64,000 bases of DNA, from contig NZ_JAHCAS010000001.1 in NCBI RefSeq assembly GCF_019634775.1, positions 620,001 through 684,000 on the forward strand. Direction: 5' to 3'. This stretch comes from Dokdonella sp. Lineage in GTDB: Bacteria > Pseudomonadota > Gammaproteobacteria > Xanthomonadales > Rhodanobacteraceae. A program made the position numbers and the translations under genes. Shown here in pieces: positions 1-9,213 of this stretch. The stretch's first letter is position 1, and the number at the start of each line of letters is the position of its first letter. The notes below the pieces were generated by a model. The model was not told the origin of the DNA. It ran no database searches and was given only the letters and a program-made list of their open reading frames with translations.

Positions 1-1092
1 CGTCTGTTTGCCGAAGAACTCGGCGCGAGCCCGCTCGATGTCGCCGCCACGCGCCGGCTGCTTTTCGCCAAACAGTTGCTCATCGAGACGGCGATGCCGG
101 TCACCACGATCGCCGGCGCCGCGGGCTACGCGAGCGTGCGTCGATTCAATGCTGCCTTCGTCGCCGCCTACGGCAGGCCACCGCGCGATTTCCGGCGCAC
201 GCGCCAACCTGCTCGCACGACTGCCGCGGCAATCGAACTGACGTTGCCTTATCGGCCCCCCTACGATTTCCGGGCCCTGCTTGCGTTCTACGCACGCCGC
301 GCGATTCCCGGGGTCGAGATCGTTGATGCGAGCACCTACCGACGCAGCGTCATCGTCGACGGCCGCAGCGCGATGATCGAAGTGGACGCATCACCGCATC
401 GCGATGCCCTGCGCCTGCGCGTACACGGCGCAGCCGCACCGGCACTCGGCGCGCTGGTCGCGCGCGTGCGCCGCATGTTCGACGTCGACGCCGATCCGCG
501 CGCGATCGCTGCCAAGTTGCGTGGTGATGCCTGGCTGCGTCCACTCGTGAAACGCTGGCCAGGCCAGCGTCTGCCTGGCGCCTGGGACGGCTTCGAGCTT
601 GCCGTGCGTGCGGTGCTCGGGCAGCAAGTCAGCGTCGGCGCCGCACGCACACTGGCCGCACGACTGGTCCAACGCCATGGAACGGCGCATCCCGAATCCG
701 CCGCGTTCGGCCTCGGCGCACTGTTCCCGTCGCCATCGACACTCGCCGAGGCCGACATCGAAGCGATCGGCCTGCCGCGCGCACGTGCCACCGCAATCCG
801 CGCGATCGCCCAGGCCACACTCGATGGCCGCATCGGCTTCGGTGCCGAGCAGACCCTGACCGACTTCGTTGCGCGGCTGGCCGCCCTGCCCGGCATCGGC
901 GCCTGGACCGCGCACTACATCGCCATGCGTGCGCTGTCACAGCCCGATGCATTCCCGGCCGGCGACCTCGTGCTGCGCAAGCTGGCCGGCGACGGCAAGC
1001 CCGTGTCGGAACGCGCCATGGAAACCCGCGCCGAGGCCTGGCGGCCCTGGCGTGCCTATGCGGTCATGCTGCTCTGGCGCAGCGCTGCCTGA
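1..1092 (+). CDS. alkA: Ada/AlkA-type DNA-3-methyladenine glycosylase, 5' end outside window
   Basis: The gene enters the window already in frame, so its N-terminus is missing. Visible in order are an AraC-type helix-turn-helix (about residues 1-65 of the fragment, ending GRPPRDFRR), an AlkA N-terminal domain, and the glycosylase domain with the helix-hairpin-helix LPGIGAWTAHY. The AlkA catalytic aspartate is expected in the following FPAGDLVLRKL. Proteins of this layout normally start with the Ada zinc/methyl-acceptor domain, which would lie upstream. The enzyme excises alkylated bases, and the HTH suggests it also activates its own regulon. It is 17 bases ahead of ogt on the same strand, so the two probably form one alkylation-repair operon. 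The fusion is inferred from the in-frame HTH plus AlkA segments. Confidence 0.9.
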   Translation, partial: RLFAEELGASPLDVAATRRLLFAKQLLIETAMPVTTIAGAAGYASVRRFNAAFVAAYGRPPRDFRRTRQPARTTAAAIELTLPYRPPYDFRALLAFYARRAIPGVEIVDASTYRRSVIVDGRSAMIEVDASPHRDALRLRVHGAAAPALGALVARVRRMFDVDADPRAIAAKLRGDAWLRPLVKRWPGQRLPGAWDGFELAVRAVLGQQVSVGAARTLAARLVQRHGTAHPESAAFGLGALFPSPSTLAEADIEAIGLPRARATAIRAIAQATLDGRIGFGAEQTLTDFVARLAALPGIGAWTAHYIAMRALSQPDAFPAGDLVLRKLAGDGKPVSERAMETRAEAWRPWRAYAVMLLWRSAA

Positions 1093-1109
1093 TCTCCAGG
1101 AATCCACCC

Positions 1110-1613
1110 ATGTATTACGACCACATCGACAGCCCGATCGGCCGCATCCTGCTCGCCGGCGATGGGCGTGCCCTGACCTTCATCGGCCTGCCGGAATCAC
1201 GCCGTCCATTCATGATTCCCGCGGACTGGCAGCGCGACACGCGACGCTTCGATGAAGCACGCCGCCAGTTCGATGCCTGGTTCGCCGGCCGTTTGCAGGC
1301 CTTCGATCTGCCCCTTGCCGCGCGCGGCACGCCGTTCCAGTTGCGCGTATGGGAGGCGCTGACGACGATCCCCTATGGCGAAACGATCAGCTACGCCGAA
1401 CTCGCACGGCGCATAGGCCAACCCACCGCCTCACGTGCAGTCGGCCTCGCCAATGGCACCAACCCGCTGCCGATCATCGTGCCCTGCCATCGCGTGATCG
1501 GCGCAAGTGGCTCGCTGACCGGCTACGGCGGCGGTCTCGAGGCGAAGCGTTTCCTGCTCGATCACGAACGTCGGCATGCGGCCGTGTCGCAGCCTTCCCT
1601 CTTTCCGTCGTAA
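1110..1613 (+). CDS. ogt: Methylated-DNA--protein-cysteine S-methyltransferase
   Basis: 167 residues, the usual length for Ogt/AGT. The suicide methyl acceptor is Cys126 in the diagnostic motif IIVPCHRVIG, followed by the glycine-rich LTGYGGGLEAKRFLL that closes the active site. The short N-terminal domain (residues 1-70) is the poorly conserved part of the family. It repairs O6-methylguanine and O4-methylthymine directly. It follows the Ada/AlkA gene by 17 bases, which fits a joint response to alkylation. The ATG at 1110 is preceded by a weak purine-rich stretch (CAGGA). Downstream lies a large inverted repeat shared with the convergent gene. Confidence 0.95.
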   Translation: MYYDHIDSPIGRILLAGDGRALTFIGLPESRRPFMIPADWQRDTRRFDEARRQFDAWFAGRLQAFDLPLAARGTPFQLRVWEALTTIPYGETISYAELARRIGQPTASRAVGLANGTNPLPIIVPCHRVIGASGSLTGYGGGLEAKRFLLDHERRHAAVSQPSLFPS

Positions 1614-1628
1614 ACGAGGCGCCCGTGG

Positions 1629-1700
1629 GAAACGGCTTTGGCCGTGATGCTCATTCCTTGAGGCGTGGTACAGACAGAGCATCACGGCCAAAGCCGTTTC
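1629..1700. repeat. Inverted repeat, family A; likely two-way terminator
   Basis: Two perfectly complementary 23-base arms (1629-1651 and 1678-1700) flank a 26-base loop. The arms contain GGCTTTGGCCGTGATGCT and its complement. The repeat lies between the convergent ends of ogt and the DUF4124 gene, where it would fold in either transcript. Related single arms with the GGGAAACG...GATGCT signature occur at 14477-14501 and 60917-60940, so this is a dispersed element and not a unique terminator. Confidence 0.8.
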
Positions 1701-1715
1701 GCTCGACAGATACGT

Positions 1716-2372
1716 CTACCGGCACGCCGCCGCACGCTCGCGCAGAGCGGCGATCTCCGCGCGGACCTGCGCCGAGGTGTCGCTGAACGCGCGGCGCAGG
1801 CGGTATTCGGCGGCATCGATCTCGCCTTCGAGGAAACGACAGGCTGCACCAGCATCGACCGGCTCGCAGGCATCCTCGACCCAGACATAGGCAGCCCCGA
1901 TCTGCGCATCGGCTGATCGATCGATGCCCGGCTGGCGCAGGCCCGGCGCCGACACACCGGCACCACCAGGGCCATAGGCATCCGCGAGGCTGCGCCCCGG
2001 CACGCCGAGCATCGCAAGCGGCACCGCACGCCGTTCACCGATGCCGGTGTCGCTGAGATAACGCGAACCATCCCCGCGTCGGCACAGCCACGATGAGGGC
2101 ATCGTCGGTGCCAATGCCGCGGCGCCCGGCATCGCTGCAACAGGCTGCCCCACATCCTCGGCTTCGTTGCGCTGCGGCGTGGTGGACGTCGATGCCTGCG
2201 GCGGATCGTCGACGAGCTGGATCCTGTGCACGGCCTCGCCTGCCGCGCACGGCCGATCCTGGTAGCGCACCTCGCCATCCGCGGTCGTGCAGCGGACGAT
2301 CTCGACGGCAGCCACCGACGACGCCAGCCCACCGATGCCCACGAGAATGAGGAGTCGTTTCACAGGCGCCAT
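1716..2372 (-). CDS. Exported DUF4124-domain protein
   Basis: 218 residues. The start at 2372 gives a clean signal peptide (MAPVKRLLILVGIGG... cut after SSVAA); an upstream in-frame start at 2480 would put 36 charged residues in front of it. Residues about 24-60 form a DUF4124 domain (IVRCTTADGEVRYQDRPC), a small envelope domain of unknown role. The middle is Pro/Ala/Thr-rich and probably disordered. The C-terminal 70 residues contain an Arg/Ala-rich stretch likely to be helical (EGEIDAAEYRLRRAF) and three cysteines. It is a periplasmic or surface protein of unknown function; only the domain assignment is secure. Confidence 0.75.
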   Translation of the reverse strand: MAPVKRLLILVGIGGLASSVAAVEIVRCTTADGEVRYQDRPCAAGEAVHRIQLVDDPPQASTSTTPQRNEAEDVGQPVAAMPGAAALAPTMPSSWLCRRGDGSRYLSDTGIGERRAVPLAMLGVPGRSLADAYGPGGAGVSAPGLRQPGIDRSADAQIGAAYVWVEDACEPVDAGAACRFLEGEIDAAEYRLRRAFSDTSAQVRAEIAALRERAAACR

Positions 2373-2476
2373 GTTACGCGCTGCGCGCGCAAGATAAAGC
2401 GCATGCCGGTGCCCTTCCCGCAGGCCCGTCGGTGACCCCGGTCCCGGCAAGGGCGGCAACGCGGTCACCGTGGCAC

Positions 2477-3106
2477 TCATGACCGGCGTCGCGCACCCTC
2501 GGGCAAGGCTGCGATGCGCGCGTACTCGCCATGCGTGAAGCGCGCGCGGTCGGCGAGATGATCTTCGATCATCGGCGTGGCGTCGTCGCCCCAGAACAGC
2601 AGGCCGTCGAGTGCGAGCGTCGGCACGCCGAATACGCCGGCGGCGATCGCCGCCTCGGTGTTCGTGCGCAGTTCCTCCTTGACTGAGGCGGCATTGATCA
2701 CTGCCTCGACATCGCCCACGCCGAGCGCGGCACCGACCTCGCGCAGGGCATCGGCGCTGTCACCGGCGCGACCATGCGCCCAGACGTGCATGAAGATCGC
2801 CTCGATCGCCGGCCACGACGAACCGCAGGCGACGGCGAGGCGCAGGGCGGCGAGCGGATTGAACGGATGAGTCGGCGGAAAACGCAGGGCAACACCTTCG
2901 CGTTCGGCGCGCCACTGCACCGTGCGATAGGTGAATTCGCGCTTGACCGGAATCTCGGCCGGCCCGAGCTGCCCATGATGGGCGAGCACGGCGCCGAACA
3001 CGATCGGCCGCGGCACGATCGCCACACGCTGGCGCAGGGCGAGCAGCTTGGGCCACTGCAGGTAGGCGAACGGCGAGATGAAGTCGAAATACCAGGTGGC
3101 GCTCAT
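2477..3106 (-). CDS. 2-hydroxychromene-2-carboxylate isomerase / DsbA-family protein
   Basis: 209 residues with the thioredoxin-like fold of the kappa-GST/HCCA isomerase family. It has the N-terminal FDFISPFAY, in which Ser11 takes the place of the usual catalytic Cys and would bind glutathione, and the cis-proline motif GVFGVPT. In naphthalene degraders the family isomerises 2-hydroxychromene-2-carboxylate, but most homologues have unknown substrates. The start overlaps the fadE stop (TGATG, sharing one base), so it is translated as the second cistron of the fadE unit. That suggests a role in fatty-acid or aromatic acid metabolism. Family is sure, substrate is not. Confidence 0.85.
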   Translation of the reverse strand: MSATWYFDFISPFAYLQWPKLLALRQRVAIVPRPIVFGAVLAHHGQLGPAEIPVKREFTYRTVQWRAEREGVALRFPPTHPFNPLAALRLAVACGSSWPAIEAIFMHVWAHGRAGDSADALREVGAALGVGDVEAVINAASVKEELRTNTEAAIAAGVFGVPTLALDGLLFWGDDATPMIEDHLADRARFTHGEYARIAALPEGARRRS

Positions 3107-5520
3107 CAGTGCAGGGTCTTGTAGGTTTCCGGGTCGAAGGCATCGACCTGGATGACTTCGTCGCGGGCGTCGCGGGCTTCGTTGAGGCGGTCGTATTCGT
3201 CCTGCGTGATGACGCCGGCGTCAAGGCCGAGTTCGTCGAGCATGTGACCTGGCGCGCGGTCGATCGTGCCGGCGCGCACGGCGTCGCGCAGCTTGGTTTC
3301 GATCGGCAGCGCGCCGACGGCCATGTCGAGGGCGGCTTCGAGCGTGCCGAGGCCCGGTTCGTCGGGCGGCGGCACGAACACGTCGCAGGTCAGCGTGCGC
3401 CGCGCCTCGCGGTCCTCGAGGATGTCGCGCGCGACGCGCCGGCCGATCTCGTCCGATGGCGGGCGGAAGCGCGCGCCGAGCGGGAAGATCAGCACGCGCA
3501 GCAGCCATGCGGCCGGGCGCATCGGCAGGTTTTCGAGCACGCCGAGCATGGCCTCTTGCACGCGATGCAGGCAGGTTTCGACCGACCAGCGCGCGAGGGC
3601 GAGGTTGGCCGTGGTCTTGGCCTCGTCGTGGTAGCGCTTGAGCGCGGCCGAGGCGAGATAGAGATAGGCCAGTGCATCGGCGAGGCGGCCCGAGATTTTT
3701 TCGCGCCGCTTCAGCGAACCGCCGAGCGTGCCCATCGCGGTGTCGGAAAGGATCGTGAACGCCGCCGACAGGCGCGACAAGTGCTGGTACCAGCGCGCGG
3801 TGTCGAGCGCCGGCGGCGGCGCGGCGATACGCGAGCCGGTCAGGGCCAGCAGCAGCGCGCGCACCGAGCGCGTGACGACGAGGTTGATGTGGCCAAAAAG
3901 CGCGCGGTCGAAGGCGGCGAGGTCGTTCGCGGCGACCGCGTTGATCTCCTTCTCGACGAAGGGATGGCAGCGGATCGCACCCTGGCCGTAGATGATCATC
4001 GAGCGCGTGAGGATGTTGGCGCCCTCGACCGTGATGCCGATCGGCACCGCCGCCCATGCGCGCGACAGCGTGTTGCGCGGGCCGCGCTGGATCGCGCTGC
4101 CGGCGCGGATGTCCATGGCATCACTGACCACGGTGCGCATGCCTTCGGTGAGATAAGCCTTGGCGATCGAGCCGAGCACGGCCGGTTTCTCGCCGGCGTC
4201 GAGCGCGCCGCAGGTCAGCGTGCGCGTCGCCGTCATCAGGTAGGTCAGGCCGGCGATGCGCGCGAGCGGTTCCTCGATGCCCTCGAAGCGGCCGATCGGC
4301 GTATCGAACTGTTCGCGCACGGTCGCGTAGGCGCCGCAGATGCGCGTGGCCATCTGCGCGGCGCCGACACTGAGCGCCGGCAGCGAGATCGAACGACCCG
4401 CGGCCAGGCATTCCATCAACATGCGCCAACCATTGCCCACACCGGCGTGTTCGCCGATCACCGCGTCGAACGGCACCCACACGTCGTTGCCGACGATCGG
4501 CCCGTTGTGGAATGGCACGCCCATCGGATCGTGGCGCAAACCGATCTCCACACCCGGCGTGTCGCGCGGGATCAGCGCACAGGTGATGCCGCGATCCTCG
4601 ACCTCGCCGATCAGGCGCTGCGGATCCTTGAGGCGGAAGGCGAGGCCGATCAGGGTCGCCACCGGGGCCAGCGTGATGTAGCGCTTCTTCCAGTTGAAAC
4701 GCACGCCGAGCACTTCGACGCCATCGATCGTGCGTTTCTCGACGATACCCTCGGACTGCGTGGCCGCGGCATCCGAACCGGCCTCGGGGCCGGTCAATGC
4801 GAAGCACGGAATCTCGATACCCTCGGCCAGGCGGTGCAGATACTTCCGTTTCTGCGCATCGGTTCCGTAGTGCATGAGCAACTCGCCAGGACCGAGGGAG
4901 TTCGGCACCATCACCGTCACCGCCGCGGTCACCGAGCGGCTGGAAATGCGCGTGACGATGCGCGACTGCGCGATCGCCGAAAAACCGTGGCCGCCGTATT
5001 CCTTCGGGATGATCAGTCCGAACAGGCGGTACTCGCGGATCAGCGCCCAGATGTCCGGCGGCAGGTCGCGCTGCTGGTGGATGTCCCAGTCGTCGAGACG
5101 CGCGCAGAAGTCGTTGACCGGCCCGTCGAGGAAGGCGCGTTCCTCGTCGCTGAGCGCTTGCGGAGTGAAGTCGAGCAGCTTGCGCCAGTCCGGCATGCCG
5201 GAGAAGAGTTCGGCATCCCACCACACCGTGCCGGCTTCGAGCGCAATGCGCTCGGTCTCACCGAGACGCGGCAGCACCCGTGCAAAACGCGGCATCGCGA
5301 AGCGCGTGACGAGCTGGCGCCGGAGCGGCGGCAGGCCGAACAGCACGGCGATCACGACGAGCGTGATGACGACGCTCTGGAACACGAGCGGCGATTCGAT
5401 GCCGCTCACGCGCCAGCCGACCAGCACGATGCCGGCACCAACCAGCCAGGCAAGAAAACCTAGGCCGCGAAAGGCCAGCACGAGGAATGCGAGCACGGCG
5501 AGAACGATGGCGATCCACAT
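3106..5520 (-). CDS. fadE: Acyl-CoA dehydrogenase FadE, membrane-anchored
   Basis: 804 residues, close to E. coli FadE (814). The N-terminus has two to three membrane helices (MWIAIVLAVLAFLVLAF and residues about 45-75). The acyl-CoA dehydrogenase core follows, with ALTGPEAGSDAA in the substrate/FAD-binding region and TVEGANILTRS, whose Glu is the expected catalytic base. The C-terminal 250 residues are the FadE-specific extension. It carries out the first step of beta-oxidation. The start at 5520 has a good ribosome site (GGAGGA, 6 bases upstream); frame upstream of it is open but not protein-like. The stop overlaps the downstream isomerase start. Confidence 0.95.
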   Translation of the reverse strand: MWIAIVLAVLAFLVLAFRGLGFLAWLVGAGIVLVGWRVSGIESPLVFQSVVITLVVIAVLFGLPPLRRQLVTRFAMPRFARVLPRLGETERIALEAGTVWWDAELFSGMPDWRKLLDFTPQALSDEERAFLDGPVNDFCARLDDWDIHQQRDLPPDIWALIREYRLFGLIIPKEYGGHGFSAIAQSRIVTRISSRSVTAAVTVMVPNSLGPGELLMHYGTDAQKRKYLHRLAEGIEIPCFALTGPEAGSDAAATQSEGIVEKRTIDGVEVLGVRFNWKKRYITLAPVATLIGLAFRLKDPQRLIGEVEDRGITCALIPRDTPGVEIGLRHDPMGVPFHNGPIVGNDVWVPFDAVIGEHAGVGNGWRMLMECLAAGRSISLPALSVGAAQMATRICGAYATVREQFDTPIGRFEGIEEPLARIAGLTYLMTATRTLTCGALDAGEKPAVLGSIAKAYLTEGMRTVVSDAMDIRAGSAIQRGPRNTLSRAWAAVPIGITVEGANILTRSMIIYGQGAIRCHPFVEKEINAVAANDLAAFDRALFGHINLVVTRSVRALLLALTGSRIAAPPPALDTARWYQHLSRLSAAFTILSDTAMGTLGGSLKRREKISGRLADALAYLYLASAALKRYHDEAKTTANLALARWSVETCLHRVQEAMLGVLENLPMRPAAWLLRVLIFPLGARFRPPSDEIGRRVARDILEDREARRTLTCDVFVPPPDEPGLGTLEAALDMAVGALPIETKLRDAVRAGTIDRAPGHMLDELGLDAGVITQDEYDRLNEARDARDEVIQVDAFDPETYKTLH

Positions 5521-5593
5521 GGCGATTCCTCCGTCGACCGCCGGATTATGCCCCGCCGTGGTGGCGCCGGGAGCGTGCGTGCAGATCTTCGCC

Positions 5594-5660
5594 GGCCCGA
5601 TGGCCGGTGAACGGGCTCCGGGACAAGCGCACGCCGCAGGAGGCCCTTCAGTAGGGGCAT
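5594..5660. repeat. Degenerate family-B-like repeat in fadE/sigma promoter region
   Basis: Between the divergent fadE and sigma-factor genes there are pieces resembling the family-B repeat seen elsewhere: GGTGAACGGGCTCC near 5603 and GGAGGCCCTTCAGTAGGGGC near 5640. The arms no longer pair well, so this is probably a decayed copy. The rest of the 220-base divergent intergenic region shows no motif I can name. Confidence 0.4.
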
Positions 5661-5742
5661 TGCATTGCGTGCGCCACGTCACGTTGCGCTTGCCGATTGC
5701 ATCGCTGCACCGCTGCGCAACCGCCGCGCTACCATACCGACC

Positions 5743-6291
5743 ATGCCTGTCGTAGATCAGCGCGATCCGGGACCCGAGGCGGCCTCGGGCATCGAACGCC
5801 TCATGCCCGAGGTGTACGAACGCCTGCGCCGCATGGCGCATCGCCAGCTTTCCGGGGAAGGCGCGCACACGCTCAACACGACTGCGCTCGTCCACGAAGC
5901 CTGGATCAATCTCGCCCAGGGCGCCGACCCTGTCTGGAAAGACCGCGCGCATTTCCTCGGCTACGCGGCGATCGCGATGCGCCACATCCTGGTCGACCAC
6001 GCCCGCAGGCGCGGCGCGGCCAAGCGCGGCGGCAGCAAGCTGCCGCTCGATCGCGAAGCCGAGTCGATTCCGGCCGAAACCATCGCCGGCGAGATGCTCG
6101 CACTCGATGCCGCCTTGAGCCAGCTCGCCGAAGTCGATGCGCGCCTCGTGCGCGTGGTCGAGCTGCGCTTCTTCGCCGGCCTGTCGGTCGAGGAGACCGG
6201 CGCCGTGCTCGGCATCACCGCGCGCAGCGTGGTGCGCGACTGGCAGAAGGCGCGCCTGTTCCTGCACACGGCGATCGAGACGGCAGCATGA
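5743..6291 (+). CDS. ECF-family RNA polymerase sigma factor
   Basis: 182 residues. Region 2 includes ALVHEAWINLAQ and the -10 recognition helix region HFLGYAAIAMRHILVDHAR. Region 4 is at residues about 125-175, with LRFFAGLSVEETGAVLGI as the helix-turn-helix. The sequence resembles the TIGR02999-type ECF factors that sit beside Ser/Thr kinases. The start at 5743 fits the family length; an in-frame ATG at 5665 adds 26 residues with no similarity. The stop overlaps the kinase start by four bases (ATGA), so the two are translationally coupled. There is no membrane anti-sigma gene. Control presumably comes from the kinase, which is inference. Confidence 0.9.
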   Translation: MPVVDQRDPGPEAASGIERLMPEVYERLRRMAHRQLSGEGAHTLNTTALVHEAWINLAQGADPVWKDRAHFLGYAAIAMRHILVDHARRRGAAKRGGSKLPLDREAESIPAETIAGEMLALDAALSQLAEVDARLVRVVELRFFAGLSVEETGAVLGITARSVVRDWQKARLFLHTAIETAA

Positions 6292-9194
6292 ATCCCGCGG
6301 CGGCGCGCTGGGCGGAACTGGCCCCGCTGCTCGACCGCGTGCTCGACGCCGGGCCGGATGAACGCGAGGCCGTCATCGCCACGCTCGCCATCGACGACGA
6401 ACTGCGCACGGCCCTGCTCGACCTGCTCGCGCACGAATCCGCGGCCGGCATCCTCGACGATGAAGACGGCCGCGTCACCCGCGCCCTGCTCGAGGACGCG
6501 CCGCCGGTGGCGTGGCCACAGATCGTCGGCCCTTATCGCATCGTGCGCCTGCTCGGCGAGGGTGGCAGCGGCAGCGTGTTCCTTGCAGAGCGCGAGGTCG
6601 ATGGCTACGTGCAGCGCGTCGCCCTCAAGCTGCTGCGCAGCGGCGTGCGCGATCCGGCCGAGCGGGAACGCTTCCGCCGCGAGCGGCGCATCCTCGCGCG
6701 CCTAGAACACGCGCACATCGCGCGCCTGATCGACGGCGGTTTCGATGACGACGGCGTGCCGTGGTTCGCCCTCGAGTACGTCGACGGGGAACCGTTGACG
6801 GCGTGGTGCGACGCGCGCCGGCTCGACGTCGACGCGCGCCTCGCCCTGTTCGACGACATCTGCGCGGCGGTCGCGCATGCGCATCGCGCCCTGGTCGTGC
6901 ACCGCGACCTCAAGCCGGCCAACATCCTGGTCGATGACGGCGGCCGCGTACGCCTGCTCGATTTCGGCATCGCCCACCTGCTCGACCCGAGCACGCGCAC
7001 GGAGGCGACACGCACCGGCCTGCGCCGGCTGACGCCGGCCTATGCGGCGCCCGAACAGTTCGACGGCGGCGCGATCACCACGGCGACCGACGTCTACGCG
7101 CTCGGCGTGCTGCTGCACGAGCTGCTGACCGGCCTGCGTCCGCAGCGCTACGGCGATGGCGACATCCGCCTGCCGTCGGCGCTGTTCGCCGCCGATACGC
7201 ATGCGCAGGCTTTCGCCACCGCGCGCTCGTCGAACGCACGCGCGCTTGTGCGACGCCTGCGTGGCGATCTCGACACCGTGCTTGCGGTCGCGCTCGCACG
7301 CGACCCGTCAAGACGCTACGCCGGCGTCGAGGCCTTCGCGGAGGATCTTCGCCGACACCGCACGCAACGTCCCGTGCTCGCGCGGCGACCATCGCCGGGC
7401 TATCGCTTCGCGCGTTTCCTGCGCCGACATCGTGCCGCAAGCGCGCTCGCCGTGCTGCTGGTGCTGAGCCTCGCCGCCGGCATCGTCGCCACCGTCAATG
7501 AATCACGCAACGCGCGCGAAGCCGCCACGCAGGCGCTACGTGAAGCCGCGCGCGCCGATGCGGCAAAGCATTTCGTGCTGGCCCTGTTCTCCGGCGTCAC
7601 GCCCGACGAAAGCCGCGGCCGCGAGGTCGGTGCGCGCGAACTGCTCGAACGCGGCGAGGCACGCCTGGCCGAAACGCTCGCGCAGCAGCCGCAACTGGAA
7701 GCCGAGTTGAGCACGGTGCTGGCCGGTGCCTGGCGCCAGCTCGGTGCGCTCGATCGCGCCGCCGCGCTGGCCACGCGCGCGCACGCCGTTGCCAGCGATC
7801 CGGCCGCGCGCCATGCGGCGGCGTTCGAGCAGGCCAACGTGCTCGCCGCGCAAGGCCATTTCGACGAAGCCGAAAGTGCGCTGCGTTCGGCCCTGGCCGA
7901 AGCGCCGGACGCGCGCGCGAAGGCCGGCGCACGCGTGCGTCTTGCCGAACTGCTGGCCGAGCGCGGCCATCCCGACGCTGCGCTGGCCCTGCTCGCCGAG
8001 GCCCTGGCCGCCGACCGCGACGATGCCGACCTGCTGCTGCGCGACACCGCCGCGCTCGGCCGCGTGCGTTTCCGTGCCGGCGATCTCGATCGCGCCGAGG
8101 AGGCCCTGCGCGATGCGCTCGTACGGGCGCGCGACGTGCATGGTGATGTGCATACGCTGACCGCCGGCCTCGAACACGATCTCGCGGTCGTCCTGATCCA
8201 GCGCGGCAATGCGAAGGAAGCCGCCGACTTGCTCGACGGGGCGCTGCGCACGCGCACGCTCCTGCTCGGCGCACGCCATCCCGATGTCGCGCAAAGCCGC
8301 TTCGACCTCGCCGTGGCAAGGCAACGCCTCGGCGACACCGCCTCCGCGCGCACGCTCTACGAGGAAGCGCTCGTCACCCAACGCGCCGCACTCGGCGAAC
8401 ACCATCCCGATGTCGCCAGCAGCCTCAACTCGCTGGCCATGCTCGACTACGCGCAGGGCCGCCACGATGCCGCCATCACGCGCCTGGGCGAGGCGCTCGC
8501 GGTCGCACGCACGGCTTGGGGCGAGGCGCATCCGACGGTTGCGACGATGCTCGGCAACCTCGCCGGCATCGAGCGCAGCATCGGCCGCATCGACGAGGCC
8601 GCACGCGACCAGCAGGCCGCACTCGCCGCCGCCGAAGCCGCGCTCGGTGCGGACCACTACCTCGCCGGTGTCGCCCGTTTCGGCCTGGCCGGCGTGCTCG
8701 TCGAACAGCGCCGCGATGCCGATGCGCTGCTCGAACAACGCCGCGCGAAGGATGTGCTCGAGGCCGCGTTCGGACCCGAACATGCCGATGCACGCCTCGC
8801 GCGTGCCGCGCTGGCCGAGCACCTGCTGCGCGCCGGCAAGCCCGGCGAAGCGCGCGGCACGCTCGGCGAAGTCGTCTTTCCTGAAGATCCGGCCACGCTC
8901 GACCCGCGCACCGCGCGCGTGCACCTCGTCGCGCAACGCATCGCCGCCGCCGACGGCGACTGCCTCCGAGTTGTCGAACACCTGCCCGTCGTGATCGCCG
9001 CCCTCGCCCGCGGCGGCAGCGCGCTGCGCCCCGAGCAGGCCAGCGCCGAACTACTGCTCGCGAGCTGCCTGCATGCGGGCAGCCAACCGTCGGGGGACGC
9101 CATCGCCCGTGCCGATGCACTGATCGCCACATTGCCGTATGTGCCGCGCAGGTTGCGCGAGGACCGCGCAGCGATGGACAGTGATCGCGACTGA
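6288..9194 (+). CDS. Membrane Ser/Thr protein kinase with TPR sensor region
   Basis: 968 residues. The kinase domain (about 83-370) has the glycine loop GEGGSGSVFLA (90-100), Lys114 in VALKLL, the catalytic HRDLKPAN (205-212) and DFG (225-227), so it should be active. One membrane helix follows (about 384-405, ALAVLLVLSLAAGIVATV). The remaining 550 residues are tetratricopeptide-like repeats (for example DVAQSRFDLAVARQRLGDT and DVASSLNSLAMLDYAQGRHD), predicted outside the inner membrane. The N-terminal 80 residues are acidic and helical. Coupling to the ECF sigma gene by a four-base overlap suggests that the kinase modifies the sigma factor or a partner in response to an envelope signal. Confidence 0.93.
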   Translation: MNPAAARWAELAPLLDRVLDAGPDEREAVIATLAIDDELRTALLDLLAHESAAGILDDEDGRVTRALLEDAPPVAWPQIVGPYRIVRLLGEGGSGSVFLAEREVDGYVQRVALKLLRSGVRDPAERERFRRERRILARLEHAHIARLIDGGFDDDGVPWFALEYVDGEPLTAWCDARRLDVDARLALFDDICAAVAHAHRALVVHRDLKPANILVDDGGRVRLLDFGIAHLLDPSTRTEATRTGLRRLTPAYAAPEQFDGGAITTATDVYALGVLLHELLTGLRPQRYGDGDIRLPSALFAADTHAQAFATARSSNARALVRRLRGDLDTVLAVALARDPSRRYAGVEAFAEDLRRHRTQRPVLARRPSPGYRFARFLRRHRAASALAVLLVLSLAAGIVATVNESRNAREAATQALREAARADAAKHFVLALFSGVTPDESRGREVGARELLERGEARLAETLAQQPQLEAELSTVLAGAWRQLGALDRAAALATRAHAVASDPAARHAAAFEQANVLAAQGHFDEAESALRSALAEAPDARAKAGARVRLAELLAERGHPDAALALLAEALAADRDDADLLLRDTAALGRVRFRAGDLDRAEEALRDALVRARDVHGDVHTLTAGLEHDLAVVLIQRGNAKEAADLLDGALRTRTLLLGARHPDVAQSRFDLAVARQRLGDTASARTLYEEALVTQRAALGEHHPDVASSLNSLAMLDYAQGRHDAAITRLGEALAVARTAWGEAHPTVATMLGNLAGIERSIGRIDEAARDQQAALAAAEAALGADHYLAGVARFGLAGVLVEQRRDADALLEQRRAKDVLEAAFGPEHADARLARAALAEHLLRAGKPGEARGTLGEVVFPEDPATLDPRTARVHLVAQRIAAADGDCLRVVEHLPVVIAALARGGSALRPEQASAELLLASCLHAGSQPSGDAIARADALIATLPYVPRRLREDRAAMDSDRD

Positions 9195-9213
9195 AACCGC
9201 TCCCACGAGGCGA

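Noticed and set aside
3109..5463. Long plus-strand open frame (784 codons) opposite fadE
   Set aside because: It is Arg/His/Asp-rich and matches no protein pattern. It mirrors the high GC of the third codon positions of fadE, which is clearly the coding strand.
5665..5742. Upstream start for the ECF sigma factor
   Set aside because: The 26 extra residues are not sigma-like and would lie in the promoter region; the ATG at 5743 gives the family length.
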